DNA from: Gandjariella thermophila
GTDB lineage: Bacteria > Actinomycetota > Actinomycetes > Mycobacteriales > Pseudonocardiaceae
Direction: 5' to 3'
Assembly: GCF_005405885.1 (NCBI RefSeq)
Contig: NZ_BJFL01000028.1
Coordinates: 1 to 64,000, forward strand
Length of the DNA stretch: 64,000 bases
Shown here: positions 25,650-34,839 of the stretch, piece after piece
Position numbering within the stretch: position 1 is the first letter of the stretch
Layout: each line of letters begins with the position of its first letter
Position numbers and translations under genes: made by a program
The notes under the pieces: generated by a model
Databases searched by the model: none
Told to the model about the DNA's origin: nothing
The model's input: only the letters and a program-made list of their open reading frames with translations

Positions 25650-26864
25650 TCAGACGCGCTCGATGAGGGTGGCCACGCCCATGCCACCGCCGATGCACAG
25701 GGTCACCACGGCGCGCCGGCCGCCGGTGCGCTCCAGCTCGTCCAGCACCGTGCCGGTGATCATCGCGCCGGTCGCGCCGAGCGGATGCCCCATGGCGATG
25801 GCCCCGCCGTTGACGTTCAGCTTCTCGTCCGGGATGTCGAGGTCCTTCTGGTACTTCAGCACTACCGAGGCGAACGCCTCGTTGATCTCGAACAGGTCGA
25901 TGTCGGCCACGCCCAGGCCGACGTGGGCAAGCAGCTTGCGGGTGGCCGGGGTCGGCCCGGTCAGCATGATCGTCGGGTCCGCGCCGGAGGTGGCGGTGGC
26001 CACCACCCGGGCCCGGGGTGCGATCTCCAGGTCGCGGCCGACCTGCTCGGAGCCGATGAGCACCAGCGCGGCGCCGTCCACGATGCCCGAGGAGTTGCCA
26101 GCGGTGTGCACGTGGTTGATCTTCTCCACCCAGTGGTACTTCTGCAGTGCCACCGCGTCGAACCCGCCGGCGTCGCCGATTCCGGCGAACGACGGCTTCA
26201 GCGCGCCCAGACCGTCCAGCGTGGTGCCCCGGCGGACGTGCTCGTCGTGGTCCAGCACGGTCAACCCGTTCTGGTCCACCACCGGGATCACCGAGTTGGC
26301 GAAGTAGCCGTTGTCCCACGCCTTGGCCGCCCGCTCCTGCGACCGCAGCGCGTAGGCGTCCACGTCGTCCCGGGAGAACCCTTCGATGGTGGCGATCAGG
26401 TCGGCGCCGATGCCCTGCGGCACGAACATGGTGTCGTAGTTGGTCGCCGGGTCCATCGCCCACGCGCCGCCATCCGAGCCCATCGGCACCCGCGACATGG
26501 ACTCCACGCCGCCGGCGAGGACCAGCTCGTCCCAGCCGGAACGCACCTTCTGCGCGGCGGTGTTCACCGCCTCCAGGCCGGAGGCGCAGAACCGGTTGAG
26601 CTGCACCCCGCCCACCGTGTCCGGCAGGCCGGCGGCGACCACCGCGGTGCGGGCGATGTCGGCACCCTGGTCACCGATCGGCGTGACCACGCCGAGGATG
26701 ACGTCGGAGAGCCGGTCCACGTCCAGCGTCGGGTTGCGCTTCCGCAGCGCGTCGATGAGCCCGACCACCAGGGAGATCGGTTTGGTTCCGTGCAGCGACC
26801 CGGTCTGCTTGCCCCGGCCGCGAGGCGTCCGGATCGCGTCGTAGATGAAAGCTTCGGTGCTCAC
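25650..26864 (-). CDS. fadA: Acetyl-CoA acyltransferase (thiolase)
   Basis: 404 residues. The nucleophilic cysteine lies in [12 protein letters not shown] (about residue 90), the catalytic His in [17 protein letters not shown], and the C-terminal Cys in TLCIGGGMG. It performs the thiolytic step of beta-oxidation. It heads the fadA-fadB operon and diverges from a TetR regulator across a 147-base region containing an inverted repeat. Confidence 0.94.
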   Translation of the reverse strand: MSTEAFIYDAIRTPRGRGKQTGSLHGTKPISLVVGLIDALRKRNPTLDVDRLSDVILGVVTPIGDQGADIARTAVVAAGLPDTVGGVQLNRFCASGLEAVNTAAQKVRSGWDELVLAGGVESMSRVPMGSDGGAWAMDPATNYDTMFVPQGIGADLIATIEGFSRDDVDAYALRSQERAAKAWDNGYFANSVIPVVDQNGLTVLDHDEHVRRGTTLDGLGALKPSFAGIGDAGGFDAVALQKYHWVEKINHVHTAGNSSGIVDGAALVLIGSEQVGRDLEIAPRARVVATATSGADPTIMLTGPTPATRKLLAHVGLGVADIDLFEINEAFASVVLKYQKDLDIPDEKLNVNGGAIAMGHPLGATGAMITGTVLDELERTGGRRAVVTLCIGGGMGVATLIERV

Positions 26865-26974
26865 GGTCGGCTGGTCCTTCCGCTACGGGGAGCTGGGCGG
26901 CGACCCGGTCGGACATCGCTCAGGGCATCCGCCAGGCGTGCTGCGCAGGCATGCTCACCCTCCAGAATCGCACT

Positions 26975-26993
26975 TATTGGCGCCTTGTCAATA
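26975..26993. promoter_or_regulatory. Inverted repeat in the fadAB-tetR divergent promoter
   Basis: TATTG-N9-CAATA, with one further matching pair inside, spans 19 bp and is the most AT-rich spot between the two genes. It contains TTGACA on the minus strand, the right orientation for a fadA -35 element, and lies 18 bases upstream of the tetR GTG. This is the expected location of a TetR-family operator controlling both directions. Confidence 0.55.
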
Positions 26994-27011
26994 GGTTCGG
27001 CCCGGCCTACC

Positions 27012-27674
27012 GTGAGCCCGGTGAGCGTGCAGCCCGCGGCGCGACGCCGGCGCCTGGAGCCCGACCAGCGCAAGGCGCAGATCCTGGCGGTGGCCCGGCG
27101 GATGTTCGGCGCCGGCACCTACGCCTCGGTGTCCACCACGGACATCGCCAACGAGGCCGGCGTGGCCCGCGGGCTGATCAACCACTACTTCGGCGGCAAG
27201 CGGGGGCTGTACCTGGAGGTCGTCCGGCAGATGATGGTGGTCCCCGCGCCGGCGACCGAGAACCTGCCGATGACCACCGTCGAGGAACGGCTCGCCATCG
27301 GGGTGGACCGGCTGCTGGACGTGGTGGAGCGGAACCGGCAGATGTGGCTCACCGCGATCGGGCCCGAGGCGATCGGCCGGGACGCCGACGTCGAGCGGAT
27401 CCTCGCCGAGGGTGACGAGATCGCCGCCGACCGCGTGCTGGAGGCGGCGATGATGACCGACATCGTCGAGGGCCGGGAACAACTCCGGGCGATGATCCGC
27501 TCCTACGGCAGCATGGTGCGCGCCGCGACCCGGGAGTGGCTGGTGCGCGGCACGCTCTCCCGGCAGGACCTCCGGGTCATGCTCACCGGCTCGATCCTGC
27601 ACCTGCTCGAGGTCACCTTCCCCGCGGCACTCCGGGCCCGGCGCGCGGCCTCGACCGACGGCGAACCATCGTGA
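27012..27674 (+). CDS. TetR/AcrR-family transcriptional regulator
   Basis: About 220 residues from the GTG at 27012 (further GTGs lie at 27021 and 27027). The N-terminal helix-turn-helix is clear: QILAVARRMFGAGTYASVST, then DIANEAGVARGLINHYFGGK and RGLYLEVVRQMM. The rest is an all-helical ligand domain without a recognisable signature. Divergence from fadAB with a palindrome between suggests an acyl-CoA-responsive repressor of beta-oxidation, as in many actinobacterial FadR/KstR-type systems. The ligand is not known. Confidence 0.88.
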   Translation: MSPVSVQPAARRRRLEPDQRKAQILAVARRMFGAGTYASVSTTDIANEAGVARGLINHYFGGKRGLYLEVVRQMMVVPAPATENLPMTTVEERLAIGVDRLLDVVERNRQMWLTAIGPEAIGRDADVERILAEGDEIAADRVLEAAMMTDIVEGREQLRAMIRSYGSMVRAATREWLVRGTLSRQDLRVMLTGSILHLLEVTFPAALRARRAASTDGEPS

Positions 27675-27826
27675 CAACGACCGTATTCAGAATTGTGGTA
27701 ACGGACGTGTCCTGATTCGCCGTGCCCGCCCGGAGGGTTGTCGTCCGACGCTGCGGTCGAGCGTCATCGGAAGCGGGCCGGCCGGCGCGGGCCTCGTGCC
27801 GTTCCCGGAGTCTCCGGAACAGGCTG

Positions 27827-28249
27827 TCAGCGCAGCGCGGTCCGCCTCGGCCGCCGGGCAGGCCTGGGCGCGTCGGTCCAGGCCACCGCCAGCGCGCCGC
27901 CGGCCAGGCCGAGCAGCGTGCCCACCAGGAACCCGCCGAGGTTGGCGGTGACCAGGGCGACCAGCGCGGCCAGCGTGGCCGCGACCCCGGCCAGCGCGCG
28001 GTACCGTGGCCTGGCCCACACCGCCGCGGCGCACACCAGCAGCAGGCCGCCGAGCACCAGCGCGGACACCCCGCCCATCGTGTTGACGGCGAACACCAGG
28101 TCACCGAAGCGCAGCGAGGCGTACGGCGGCACCAGAATCGCCACGCCCGAGGCCAGCAGCAGCACCCCGGCGGTGAACGGCCGGCCGCGCCGCCAGTCCC
28201 GCCACGCCCGCCAACTCGGCCGTCCCAGCCGCATCCGCACCGACACCAT
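27827..28249 (-). CDS. DUF6114 membrane protein
   Basis: 140 residues with about four membrane segments (AGVLLLASGVAILVPP, VSALVLGGLLLVCAAAVW, LAGVAATLAALVALVTANL, FLVGTLLGLAGGALAVAW), a basic N-terminus and a basic C-terminus. The pattern and its position 21 bases after a DUF6230 gene match the DUF6114/DUF6230 pair widespread in actinomycetes. Function is unknown. Confidence 0.75.
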   Translation of the reverse strand: MVSVRMRLGRPSWRAWRDWRRGRPFTAGVLLLASGVAILVPPYASLRFGDLVFAVNTMGGVSALVLGGLLLVCAAAVWARPRYRALAGVAATLAALVALVTANLGGFLVGTLLGLAGGALAVAWTDAPRPARRPRRTALR

Positions 28250-28270
28250 GACCGCTCCCCCGTGATGTTG

Positions 28271-28876
28271 CTAGAAACACTCGTGACGGCCGGGCAGCAC
28301 GGTGGTCACCATGCCGCTGAGGTGCAGCCGGCCCGCCGTGCTCGCCCACTGGACCTCGCGCAGGTTCCGCACCACCACGGCCGCCGCCTGCGTGCCGCTG
28401 GTACCCGGCACTCCCCTCGCCCCGGGCGGCCCCGCCGTCACGATGCTCGCGTCGATGTTGACCTCGATGTGTTCGTAGGTCACGTCGCCGGCGATGAACG
28501 CCAGGTCCGCCACCGAGTTCTCGGACTCCACCGCGGGCGCGGTGACGCGCAGTGTCACGTCGCCGATCAGCGGGACGTGCGGGGTGACGATGGACTGGCA
28601 GAAGCCGTTCAGGAACAGCTTGCGGAACCCGTTCACCACGACCGGGTGCGGTGTGCCGTTCAGCTCACGGTCCACCACGCCGTACGCGACGAACCCGAAC
28701 CCGCGCAGCAGGTCGGCGCTGACCTTCACCGGGGTGCTCGCGACCGCGAAAGACACCGCGAGCGCACCCCGGGCCATACCGAGCACCAGCGCACTGGCAC
28801 CGGCCAGCCCGACCACGAAAATGGCGAGGAAATGTCGCCAACGAATGCGTCCACGCCGCCCGTGCACCTCGGCCAC
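28271..28876 (-). CDS. DUF6230 family membrane-anchored/exported protein
   Basis: 201 residues from a GTG at 28876, with GGAGGGGG upstream. One N-terminal membrane segment (FLAIFVVGLAGASALVLGMARGALA) acts as signal or anchor and leaves a beta-rich domain outside (PVKVSADLLRGFGFVAYGVV, TLRVTAPAVESENSVADLAF, NIDASIVTAGPPGARGV). The frame is open to 29080, but the extra N-terminal part is Arg/Gly-rich and lacks a ribosome binding site. It is paired with the DUF6114 gene behind it. Function is unknown; a cell-surface location is likely. Confidence 0.72.
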   Translation of the reverse strand: MAEVHGRRGRIRWRHFLAIFVVGLAGASALVLGMARGALAVSFAVASTPVKVSADLLRGFGFVAYGVVDRELNGTPHPVVVNGFRKLFLNGFCQSIVTPHVPLIGDVTLRVTAPAVESENSVADLAFIAGDVTYEHIEVNIDASIVTAGPPGARGVPGTSGTQAAAVVVRNLREVQWASTAGRLHLSGMVTTVLPGRHECF

Positions 28877-29003
28877 GGCCGTCCCCCTCCCCCACGGTTC
28901 GGCCCCAGTGTGGGCACCGGGCGCGCCGAACCGCGTGGTCAACGGGGAAACCAGCCCGGAACGGCCGACACCCGACCGGGTCAGCCGAGGCCGGCCGCCG
29001 GGC

Positions 29004-31217
29004 TCACTGGCCGCTGCCGTACGGGCGGGTGAGGATTTCCAGGTTGTGGCCGTTCGGGTCTGGGTACCGGGCGGGCACACCGCTGGGCACCGCCGCGCCG
29101 ACCACGACCGCGGGCTCGGGATGGCCGAGCACGCGGCGGTAGACGGTCTCGAAGCGGTCCAGGGTGTGGTCGATGGCGTGCTCGGCGATGATCCGCCTGC
29201 TGGCCGCGCCCATGCGGGTCAGCGCGCCCGGCTCGGTGAGCAGGCGGCGCAGCCGGTCGGCGAGCGCGGCCACGTCGCCGGGCGGGTACAGCCAGCCGTT
29301 CTGGCCGGGTCGCACCAGGTGCGGGAGGGCCATCGCGTCCGCGGCGATCACCGGCTTGCCCGCGGCCATCGCCTCCATGGTGGCCAGGCTCTGCAACTCG
29401 GCGATGCCGGGCATGCAGAACGCGTCGCAGCCGGCGTAGGCGGCGATGAGTTCGTCGTCGTCCACGAAGCCGCGGAAGCGCACCCAGTCGCGCAGGCCCA
29501 GCCCGTCGGCCATGGCCTGCCACGCGGTGCGGCACGAGCCGTCCCCGACGATGTCCAGCCGGGGGCGCACGTCCTCGGCGAGCAGGGCGGTGGCCCGCAG
29601 CAGTTCGTCGACCCGCTTCTCCTCGTCCAGCCGGCCGACGAACAGCACCGTGCGGCCGTCCCGCTCGGCCGGCGGGGTCGACTGGGGCGCGCGGAACTGG
29701 TCGAGGTCGATCCCGCAGGAGATGGCCACCGCGTCGGCGGCCAGGCCGTTGTCTCGCAGCAGCCGCACCGCCCTCGGCGTCGGCGCGGTGACCGCCTGCG
29801 CGTCCCGGTAGACCCGGCCCAGGTCACGCCAGGCCCACCGGGCCGCCGCGGAGCGCAGCAGCGGGGGGACCTTCGCGTGGCCGAACAGGTTCTCCGGCAT
29901 GAAATGGTTGGTCGCCACCACGGGAATCCCGCGGCGGCCGGCGGTGCGGATGAGCGCCCTGCCGACCAGGAAGTGGGCCTGCGCGTGCACCACGTCCGGG
30001 TCGAGGTCGGCCAGTAGCGCGCCGGCCGCGCGGAAAGCCCGCCACGGCATGCAGATCCGGAACTCCGGGTGGAACGGGGTGCGGTGCGAGACCACCCGGT
30101 GCACGGTCACCTCGCCGGCGCCGGAACCGATGATCTCGCTGCCCGGCCCGGCCTCGGTCGCCGGGCACAGCACGTGCACCTCGTGGCCGCGCCGGGCCAG
30201 GCCACGGGCCAACCGCTCGGCGAAGCGCGCGGCGCCGTTGATGTCGGGCGGAAAGGTGTCCGCGCCGATCACGATGCGCAGCGGGCCGGTCTCGGCGAAC
30301 GGGTGCGGGGACACGGATCGCTCCTTCGCGAGTTGGTGCGTGGCGTGCCGGGGATGGGCGCGGGCAAGCCCGCCGGCATGGTGGACACGGGCGAGCACGG
30401 CGACTCCGGCGAGGGCGAGTGCGGCGGCGCCGAGTTGGCCGGCCACCGCCCACGGCCCGGCGGCGCCATGCTCGCGCAGCAGGACGACACCGATGCCGAC
30501 GCCCAGGACCGGGTCGACAACGGTCAGGCAGGCCACCACCAGGTGCGGTGGCCCGCTGGCGTAGGCGTGCTGCACGAAGACGCCGCCGACCAGTAGCGCG
30601 GCGGCGATCCCGGCCGCGGGCAGCACCGGAACCCCGCCCAGCCCGGCCGTCTCGGCCTGCCGCGCGGTGGTGTGCACCAGCACCGACACCAGCCCGTAGC
30701 CGACGCCGGCCCCGGCGGCGTAGGCGAGGCAGCGCCGCCGGCCGCGGGCCAGCTTGCCGACCGTGCCCAGCACGGCGATGAGGCACAGCACCAGCAGGGC
30801 GGCCCGGGTCTCCGCGGCGGGCGGCACGGCGGCGGTGCCACCGGGCACGGCGAGCGCGACGAACACCCCCACTCCGGCGATGCAGGCCAGCACCGCGAGC
30901 GTGGTGGTCGTACCCGGCCGGGCACCGGTCGACCGGGCGGCGAGCACCGCGGTCACCGCGATGGCCAGCACCCCGATCGGCTGCACCACCACGATGCTGG
31001 CCAGCCCCAGTGCGGTGGCGTGCAGTGCGGCGCCGACGCCGATCAGCACCAGGCCGGCCAGCCACCGGGGGGCGCGGGCCAGCCGCAGCAGCCCGCCGAG
31101 CCGCACCCCGCCGGGGGTCTCGGTGCGCACGGCCGCGTGCTGCAGCCATGCGGCGACGCCGTAGCAGATCGCACCGAGGGTGGCCAGAACGATCGCCAGC
31201 GCCGTCACGCCGACCAC
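29004..31217 (-). CDS. Chimeric ORF: 9-10 TM permease-like domain + GT4 glycosyltransferase + VOC-type tail
   Basis: One uninterrupted frame of 737 codons. Residues about 1-285 are a DMT/EamA-like integral membrane domain (VVVQPIGVLAIAVTAVLAAR, LVVACLTVVDPVLGVGIGVV). Residues about 302-700 are a GT-B family 4 glycosyltransferase (IGADTFPPDINGAARFAERL, VLFVGRLDEEKRVDELLRA, CMPGIAELQSLATMEAMAAG). The last 22 residues (RYPDPNGHNLEILTRPYGSG) resemble the C-terminal strand of a glyoxalase/VOC protein. A GTG at 30314 behind GAAGGAG could start the glycosyltransferase alone (436 residues). The permease part has no stop of its own, so a fusion is what the sequence shows. It probably modifies a lipid acceptor such as a phosphoinositide. 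Confidence 0.75.
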   Translation of the reverse strand: MVGVTALAIVLATLGAICYGVAAWLQHAAVRTETPGGVRLGGLLRLARAPRWLAGLVLIGVGAALHATALGLASIVVVQPIGVLAIAVTAVLAARSTGARPGTTTTLAVLACIAGVGVFVALAVPGGTAAVPPAAETRAALLVLCLIAVLGTVGKLARGRRRCLAYAAGAGVGYGLVSVLVHTTARQAETAGLGGVPVLPAAGIAAALLVGGVFVQHAYASGPPHLVVACLTVVDPVLGVGIGVVLLREHGAAGPWAVAGQLGAAALALAGVAVLARVHHAGGLARAHPRHATHQLAKERSVSPHPFAETGPLRIVIGADTFPPDINGAARFAERLARGLARRGHEVHVLCPATEAGPGSEIIGSGAGEVTVHRVVSHRTPFHPEFRICMPWRAFRAAGALLADLDPDVVHAQAHFLVGRALIRTAGRRGIPVVATNHFMPENLFGHAKVPPLLRSAAARWAWRDLGRVYRDAQAVTAPTPRAVRLLRDNGLAADAVAISCGIDLDQFRAPQSTPPAERDGRTVLFVGRLDEEKRVDELLRATALLAEDVRPRLDIVGDGSCRTAWQAMADGLGLRDWVRFRGFVDDDELIAAYAGCDAFCMPGIAELQSLATMEAMAAGKPVIAADAMALPHLVRPGQNGWLYPPGDVAALADRLRRLLTEPGALTRMGAASRRIIAEHAIDHTLDRFETVYRRVLGHPEPAVVVGAAVPSGVPARYPDPNGHNLEILTRPYGSGQ

Positions 31218-31265
31218 GATGGCCCGGCCGGGTGAGGAGAATCTGCACGCCGGGTTAGAGAAGGG

Positions 31266-32678
31266 TTAGACGCCCGGTGTCCGCCCGTTCAGGGTGAAGC
31301 CGATGGCCGCGCCGCCACCGGAGCGGTTCTCCGCGAACACCGTGCCGCCGTGCGAGAGGGCGACCTCGCGGACGATGGCCAGGCCCAGCCCGGAGCCGGG
31401 CAGGCTGCGGGCGGCGGTGGCTCGGTAGAACCGGTCGAACAGGCGCGCCGCGTCCTCGGCCGCGATCCCCGGTCCGCGGTCACGCACCACCACCCGGTCG
31501 GCGGACACGGCGAGTTCGATCGGCGCGGTGCCGCCCGGGTCGAACTTCGCGGCGTTCTCCACCAGGTTCGACATGGCCCGCTCCAGCGCGGCCGCGCGGC
31601 CGTGCACCACGGCGTCGGCGTCGGCGTCCACGAGGATCTCCCGACCGGTGCGGCGGCGCGCCCGGGACGCGACCCGCTCGGCGAGCGCGGCGAGCGCCAC
31701 CCGCTGCGGCGCCTCCTGGTCGTGCTGCTCGGTGGCCAGCTCGACCAGCTCGTTCACCAGGTGGGTGAGCTCGCGGGTCTCGGTGCCGAGGTCGTCCAGC
31801 AGGCGCTGGCGCGCCTCCGGGGACAGTTCCTCGAACCGGCGCAGCACCGCGACGTTGGTGCGCAGGCTGGTCAGCGGGGTGCGGAGCTCGTGCCCGGCGT
31901 CCTGCACCAGGTGCCGCTGGTCGTCCTTGACCCTGGCGAGCTGGCCCAGCATCGAGTCGAAGGCGGCGGCCAGCCGGCCGACCTCGTCCCGGCCGCGCAC
32001 CGGGACGGGCGTGTCCAGTCGCCCGGTGCTGGCGACGTTCTCCGCGGTGTCGGTCAGCCGCACCAGCCGGCGGGTCACCCGTCCGGCGACCACCCAGCCG
32101 ACGAGTCCGGCCGCGACGAACACGCCCAGGCCGGCCACGATCAGCCGGCGGCCCAGGTCGGCGAGCAACTGCCGGGTCTCGGTGAGCCGCTGGGCCAGCT
32201 GTACCGCGCCACGCCCGCCGCCCAGCGCCACGGTGACCAGCCGGTACTGGTCGCCCTCGACCACCACCAGGCGGCCCTGGAGCTGGCCGGCGGCCGGCGA
32301 CGCGGCCAGCGCGCGGTCCTGGGCGGTCACCGGCAGACCGCCGGCCGGGTGCTCGCGCAACGCCACCGTGCCGTCCGGGTTGAGCACCTGGGAGGCGACC
32401 AGCGGCGTGCGGGGCAGCCGGTAGCGGACGCTTTCGTCCCCGCCGGGCAGCAGGAAGCTGGCCGGCGACAGCACGCCGGCCTGCGCCTCGCCGACCAGGT
32501 CCTTCACCGTGTCGTTGAACGACTCGTCCGCGTTGACCTGGAGGACGTTGGCGGTGGTCTGGTAGCTGAGCGCGACCACGACCGCGATCGCGGCCGCGGC
32601 GACACCGGCGAAGGCGAGCGCGAACCGGGTGCGCAGGTTCATCATCGCGCCCAGGTGGAGCAGGCGGCGCACGTTCAT
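31266..32678 (-). CDS. Sensor histidine kinase, MprB-like
   Basis: 470 residues. Membrane segment 1 (about 17-40), an extracellular domain of about 130 residues, segment 2 (LIVAGLGVFVAAGLVGWVVAG), HAMP linker (LVRLTDTAENVASTG), and the H-box VQDAGHELRTPLTSLRTN with the phosphorylated His. The HATPase domain has ALERAMSNLVENAAKF, VVVRDRGPGIA and LPGSGLGLAIVREVA. It overlaps the response-regulator stop by ATGA. The layout and the downstream envelope genes suggest an envelope-stress system like MprAB; the signal is not known. Confidence 0.92.
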   Translation of the reverse strand: MNVRRLLHLGAMMNLRTRFALAFAGVAAAAIAVVVALSYQTTANVLQVNADESFNDTVKDLVGEAQAGVLSPASFLLPGGDESVRYRLPRTPLVASQVLNPDGTVALREHPAGGLPVTAQDRALAASPAAGQLQGRLVVVEGDQYRLVTVALGGGRGAVQLAQRLTETRQLLADLGRRLIVAGLGVFVAAGLVGWVVAGRVTRRLVRLTDTAENVASTGRLDTPVPVRGRDEVGRLAAAFDSMLGQLARVKDDQRHLVQDAGHELRTPLTSLRTNVAVLRRFEELSPEARQRLLDDLGTETRELTHLVNELVELATEQHDQEAPQRVALAALAERVASRARRRTGREILVDADADAVVHGRAAALERAMSNLVENAAKFDPGGTAPIELAVSADRVVVRDRGPGIAAEDAARLFDRFYRATAARSLPGSGLGLAIVREVALSHGGTVFAENRSGGGAAIGFTLNGRTPGV

Positions 32679-33367
32679 GGCACGCGGACCGTGTAGCCGA
32701 CGCCGCGCACCGTGTGGATCAGCCGGACGGCGTCCGGCCGGTCCAGCTTGCGGCGCAGGTAGCTGATGTAGACGGCGAGGTTCTTCGAGTCGGGACCGAA
32801 GTCGTATCCCCAGATCCGGTCGTAGATGGTGGCGTGGTCGAGCACGATGCCCGCGTTGCGGACCAGCAGTTCCAGCAGGTCGAACTCGGTCTTGGACAGT
32901 TCGACCTCGATGCCGTCCCGCCACACCCGGCGGGCGTCGGCGTCGAGCACCAGGTCGGCGACGCGCAGCAGGCCGTCCCGGTCGGCGACGCCGCTCTCCG
33001 GCTCGGCGCGGCGGAGCAGGGCCCGCAGCCGCGCCAGCAACTCGTCCAGCTCGAACGGCTTGACCAGGTAGTCGTCCGCGCCGGCGTCCAGGCCGGCCAC
33101 CCGGTCCGGGGTGTCCACCCGCGCGGTGAGCATCAGGATCGGGGTGCGGTCGCCGCCGCCGCGCACCACCCGGCACACGTCCAGGCCGTCCACCCCGGGC
33201 ATCATCACGTCCAGCACGACCACGTCGACGGGGCCCCGGCGCAGCGTGGCCAGCGCCTCCACCCCGTCGCCCACGGTGGTCACCTGGTAGCCCTCCAACT
33301 CCAGGGCACGCTCCAGCGACTCGCGGATCGCCCGGTCGTCGTCGGCAAGCAGCACCCTGGGAGTCAT
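32675..33367 (-). CDS. OmpR-family response regulator, MprA-like
   Basis: 230 residues. The receiver domain has the acidic pocket LLADDD (9-11), phospho-acceptor Asp53 in VVVLDVMMPG, and the lysine in DDYLVKPFELDELLARL. The C-terminal winged helix shows VELSKTEFDLLELLVRN and NLAVYISYLRRKLDRP, then IHTVRGVGYTVR. Of two candidate ATGs, 33367 is preferred: AGGA lies eight bases before it, but directly against the alternative at 33376. It is the first gene of the two-component operon. Confidence 0.93.
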   Translation of the reverse strand: MTPRVLLADDDRAIRESLERALELEGYQVTTVGDGVEALATLRRGPVDVVVLDVMMPGVDGLDVCRVVRGGGDRTPILMLTARVDTPDRVAGLDAGADDYLVKPFELDELLARLRALLRRAEPESGVADRDGLLRVADLVLDADARRVWRDGIEVELSKTEFDLLELLVRNAGIVLDHATIYDRIWGYDFGPDSKNLAVYISYLRRKLDRPDAVRLIHTVRGVGYTVRVP

Positions 33368-33629
33368 CGCGGCCATCCTGGCAGGCCACCGTGAAAGGCA
33401 GGTAAGAAGCGCCTGGTCAGCCGCGACCGGGTGGGCCGGGTGATCGGGTGGCTCTGCCCACGCCGAGATGACGCCCGGTGCGACCGCGGGCATCATCGAC
33501 CGGTGATCGTTCTGTGCCGCGCGAGCCACGGAGGGTGCGCCAAGACCCGGTACCGGTGGCATGTTCCCGCACGCAAAGCCGACGAGAAAGGCCGTAACGC
33601 CCACGCACGGTAGACGCGAAGGGGGGAAT

Positions 33630-34823
33630 ATGGGCGACATCTTTCGGCGGCACCGCCGTGTCCTCGGCACCGCCGCACTGGCGGCACTCACCGTGCTCGC
33701 GTCCGGGTGCACCGGCGGGTCCACCTCGACCGGCGGGGCCCCGACGACCTCCGCCGCGCCCGCGGTGGACATCACCATCAACCCGGCCGGGAACGCCGCG
33801 GTGAACCCGAAGACGCCGGTGGTGGTGAAGGCCAGCAACGGAACGCTCACCAGGGTCACCGTGACCAATCACGCGAGGGGCAACCCGGTGGCCGGCACGC
33901 TGTCCCCGGACCGGACGACCTGGACGTCCACCGAACCACTCGGCTACGGCGCCAGCTACGACGTGGTGGCCGACGGCACCAACCGGGCCGGCCAGCCCCG
34001 CGAGCAGACCGGCACCGTGCGCACCGTCGCGCCCGCCGCCACCGCCTACCCGTCGCTGATCCCCGCGCCCACCACCACGCTGACCTTCGGCGTCGGCCAG
34101 ATCATCGGCGTGTCCTTCGACCACGACGTCACCGACCGGGCCGCCGCGGAGAAGGCGTTGTCCGTGACGTCGACGCCGGCCCAGCCCGGGGCCTGGCACT
34201 GGATCGACAGTCGGACGGTGCACTACCGGCCCCAGACCTACTGGCAGCCCGGCACGAAGATCACGGTGGCCGCCAACCTCTACGGGGTCGACCTCGGCGG
34301 CGGGGTGTACGGCGAGACCGACCGCACCGCCACCTACACCATCCACGACGCGTGGATCGCGCAGGCCGACGGCGCCACCGAGCAGATGCGCATCCTGCAC
34401 AACGGGCAGGTGGTGAAGACCATGCCGATCAGCCTGGGCTCCCCCGGATTCCCCACCCACGAGGGACCGCACGTCATCTCGGACAAGCAGCCGTCGATCA
34501 TCATGGACTCCTGCACCTACGGCGTGTGCGCCGGCCAGCCGGGCTACTACCGGGAGAAGGTCGACCTCGACTTGCGGATCTCCAACGACGGCGAGTTCGT
34601 GCACTCCGCGCCGTGGTCGGTCGGCCAGCAGGGCAGCAGCAACGTCTCGCACGGCTGCGTCAACCTCAGCCCGGACAACGCCCAGTGGTTCTTCAACACC
34701 TTCAACCTCGGCGACGTGGTGGAGATCACCCACTCCGGCGGCAGCCCGCTGAAGATCTGGGACACCTACGGCGACTGGGAGCTGCCGTGGCCGGAGTGGC
34801 TGCGGGGCAGTGCCGTGCGCTGA
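33630..34823 (+). CDS. Lipoprotein L,D-transpeptidase
   Basis: 397 residues. An N-terminal signal (basic RRHRR, hydrophobic LGTAALAALTVLA) ends in the lipobox LASGC, so the mature protein is lipid-anchored outside the membrane. Two Ig-like domains follow (about 45-260). The YkuD catalytic domain contains SHGCVNLS with catalytic Cys343 and the upstream His in EFVHSAPWS. It cross-links peptidoglycan 3-3 and is the usual target of carbapenems. GGGGGGAAT precedes the ATG; an earlier in-frame ATG has no such site. It diverges from the MprAB-like operon, which may control it. Confidence 0.92.
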   Translation: MGDIFRRHRRVLGTAALAALTVLASGCTGGSTSTGGAPTTSAAPAVDITINPAGNAAVNPKTPVVVKASNGTLTRVTVTNHARGNPVAGTLSPDRTTWTSTEPLGYGASYDVVADGTNRAGQPREQTGTVRTVAPAATAYPSLIPAPTTTLTFGVGQIIGVSFDHDVTDRAAAEKALSVTSTPAQPGAWHWIDSRTVHYRPQTYWQPGTKITVAANLYGVDLGGGVYGETDRTATYTIHDAWIAQADGATEQMRILHNGQVVKTMPISLGSPGFPTHEGPHVISDKQPSIIMDSCTYGVCAGQPGYYREKVDLDLRISNDGEFVHSAPWSVGQQGSSNVSHGCVNLSPDNAQWFFNTFNLGDVVEITHSGGSPLKIWDTYGDWELPWPEWLRGSAVR

Positions 34824-34839
34824 GCGCCAGGGGCGCGGT

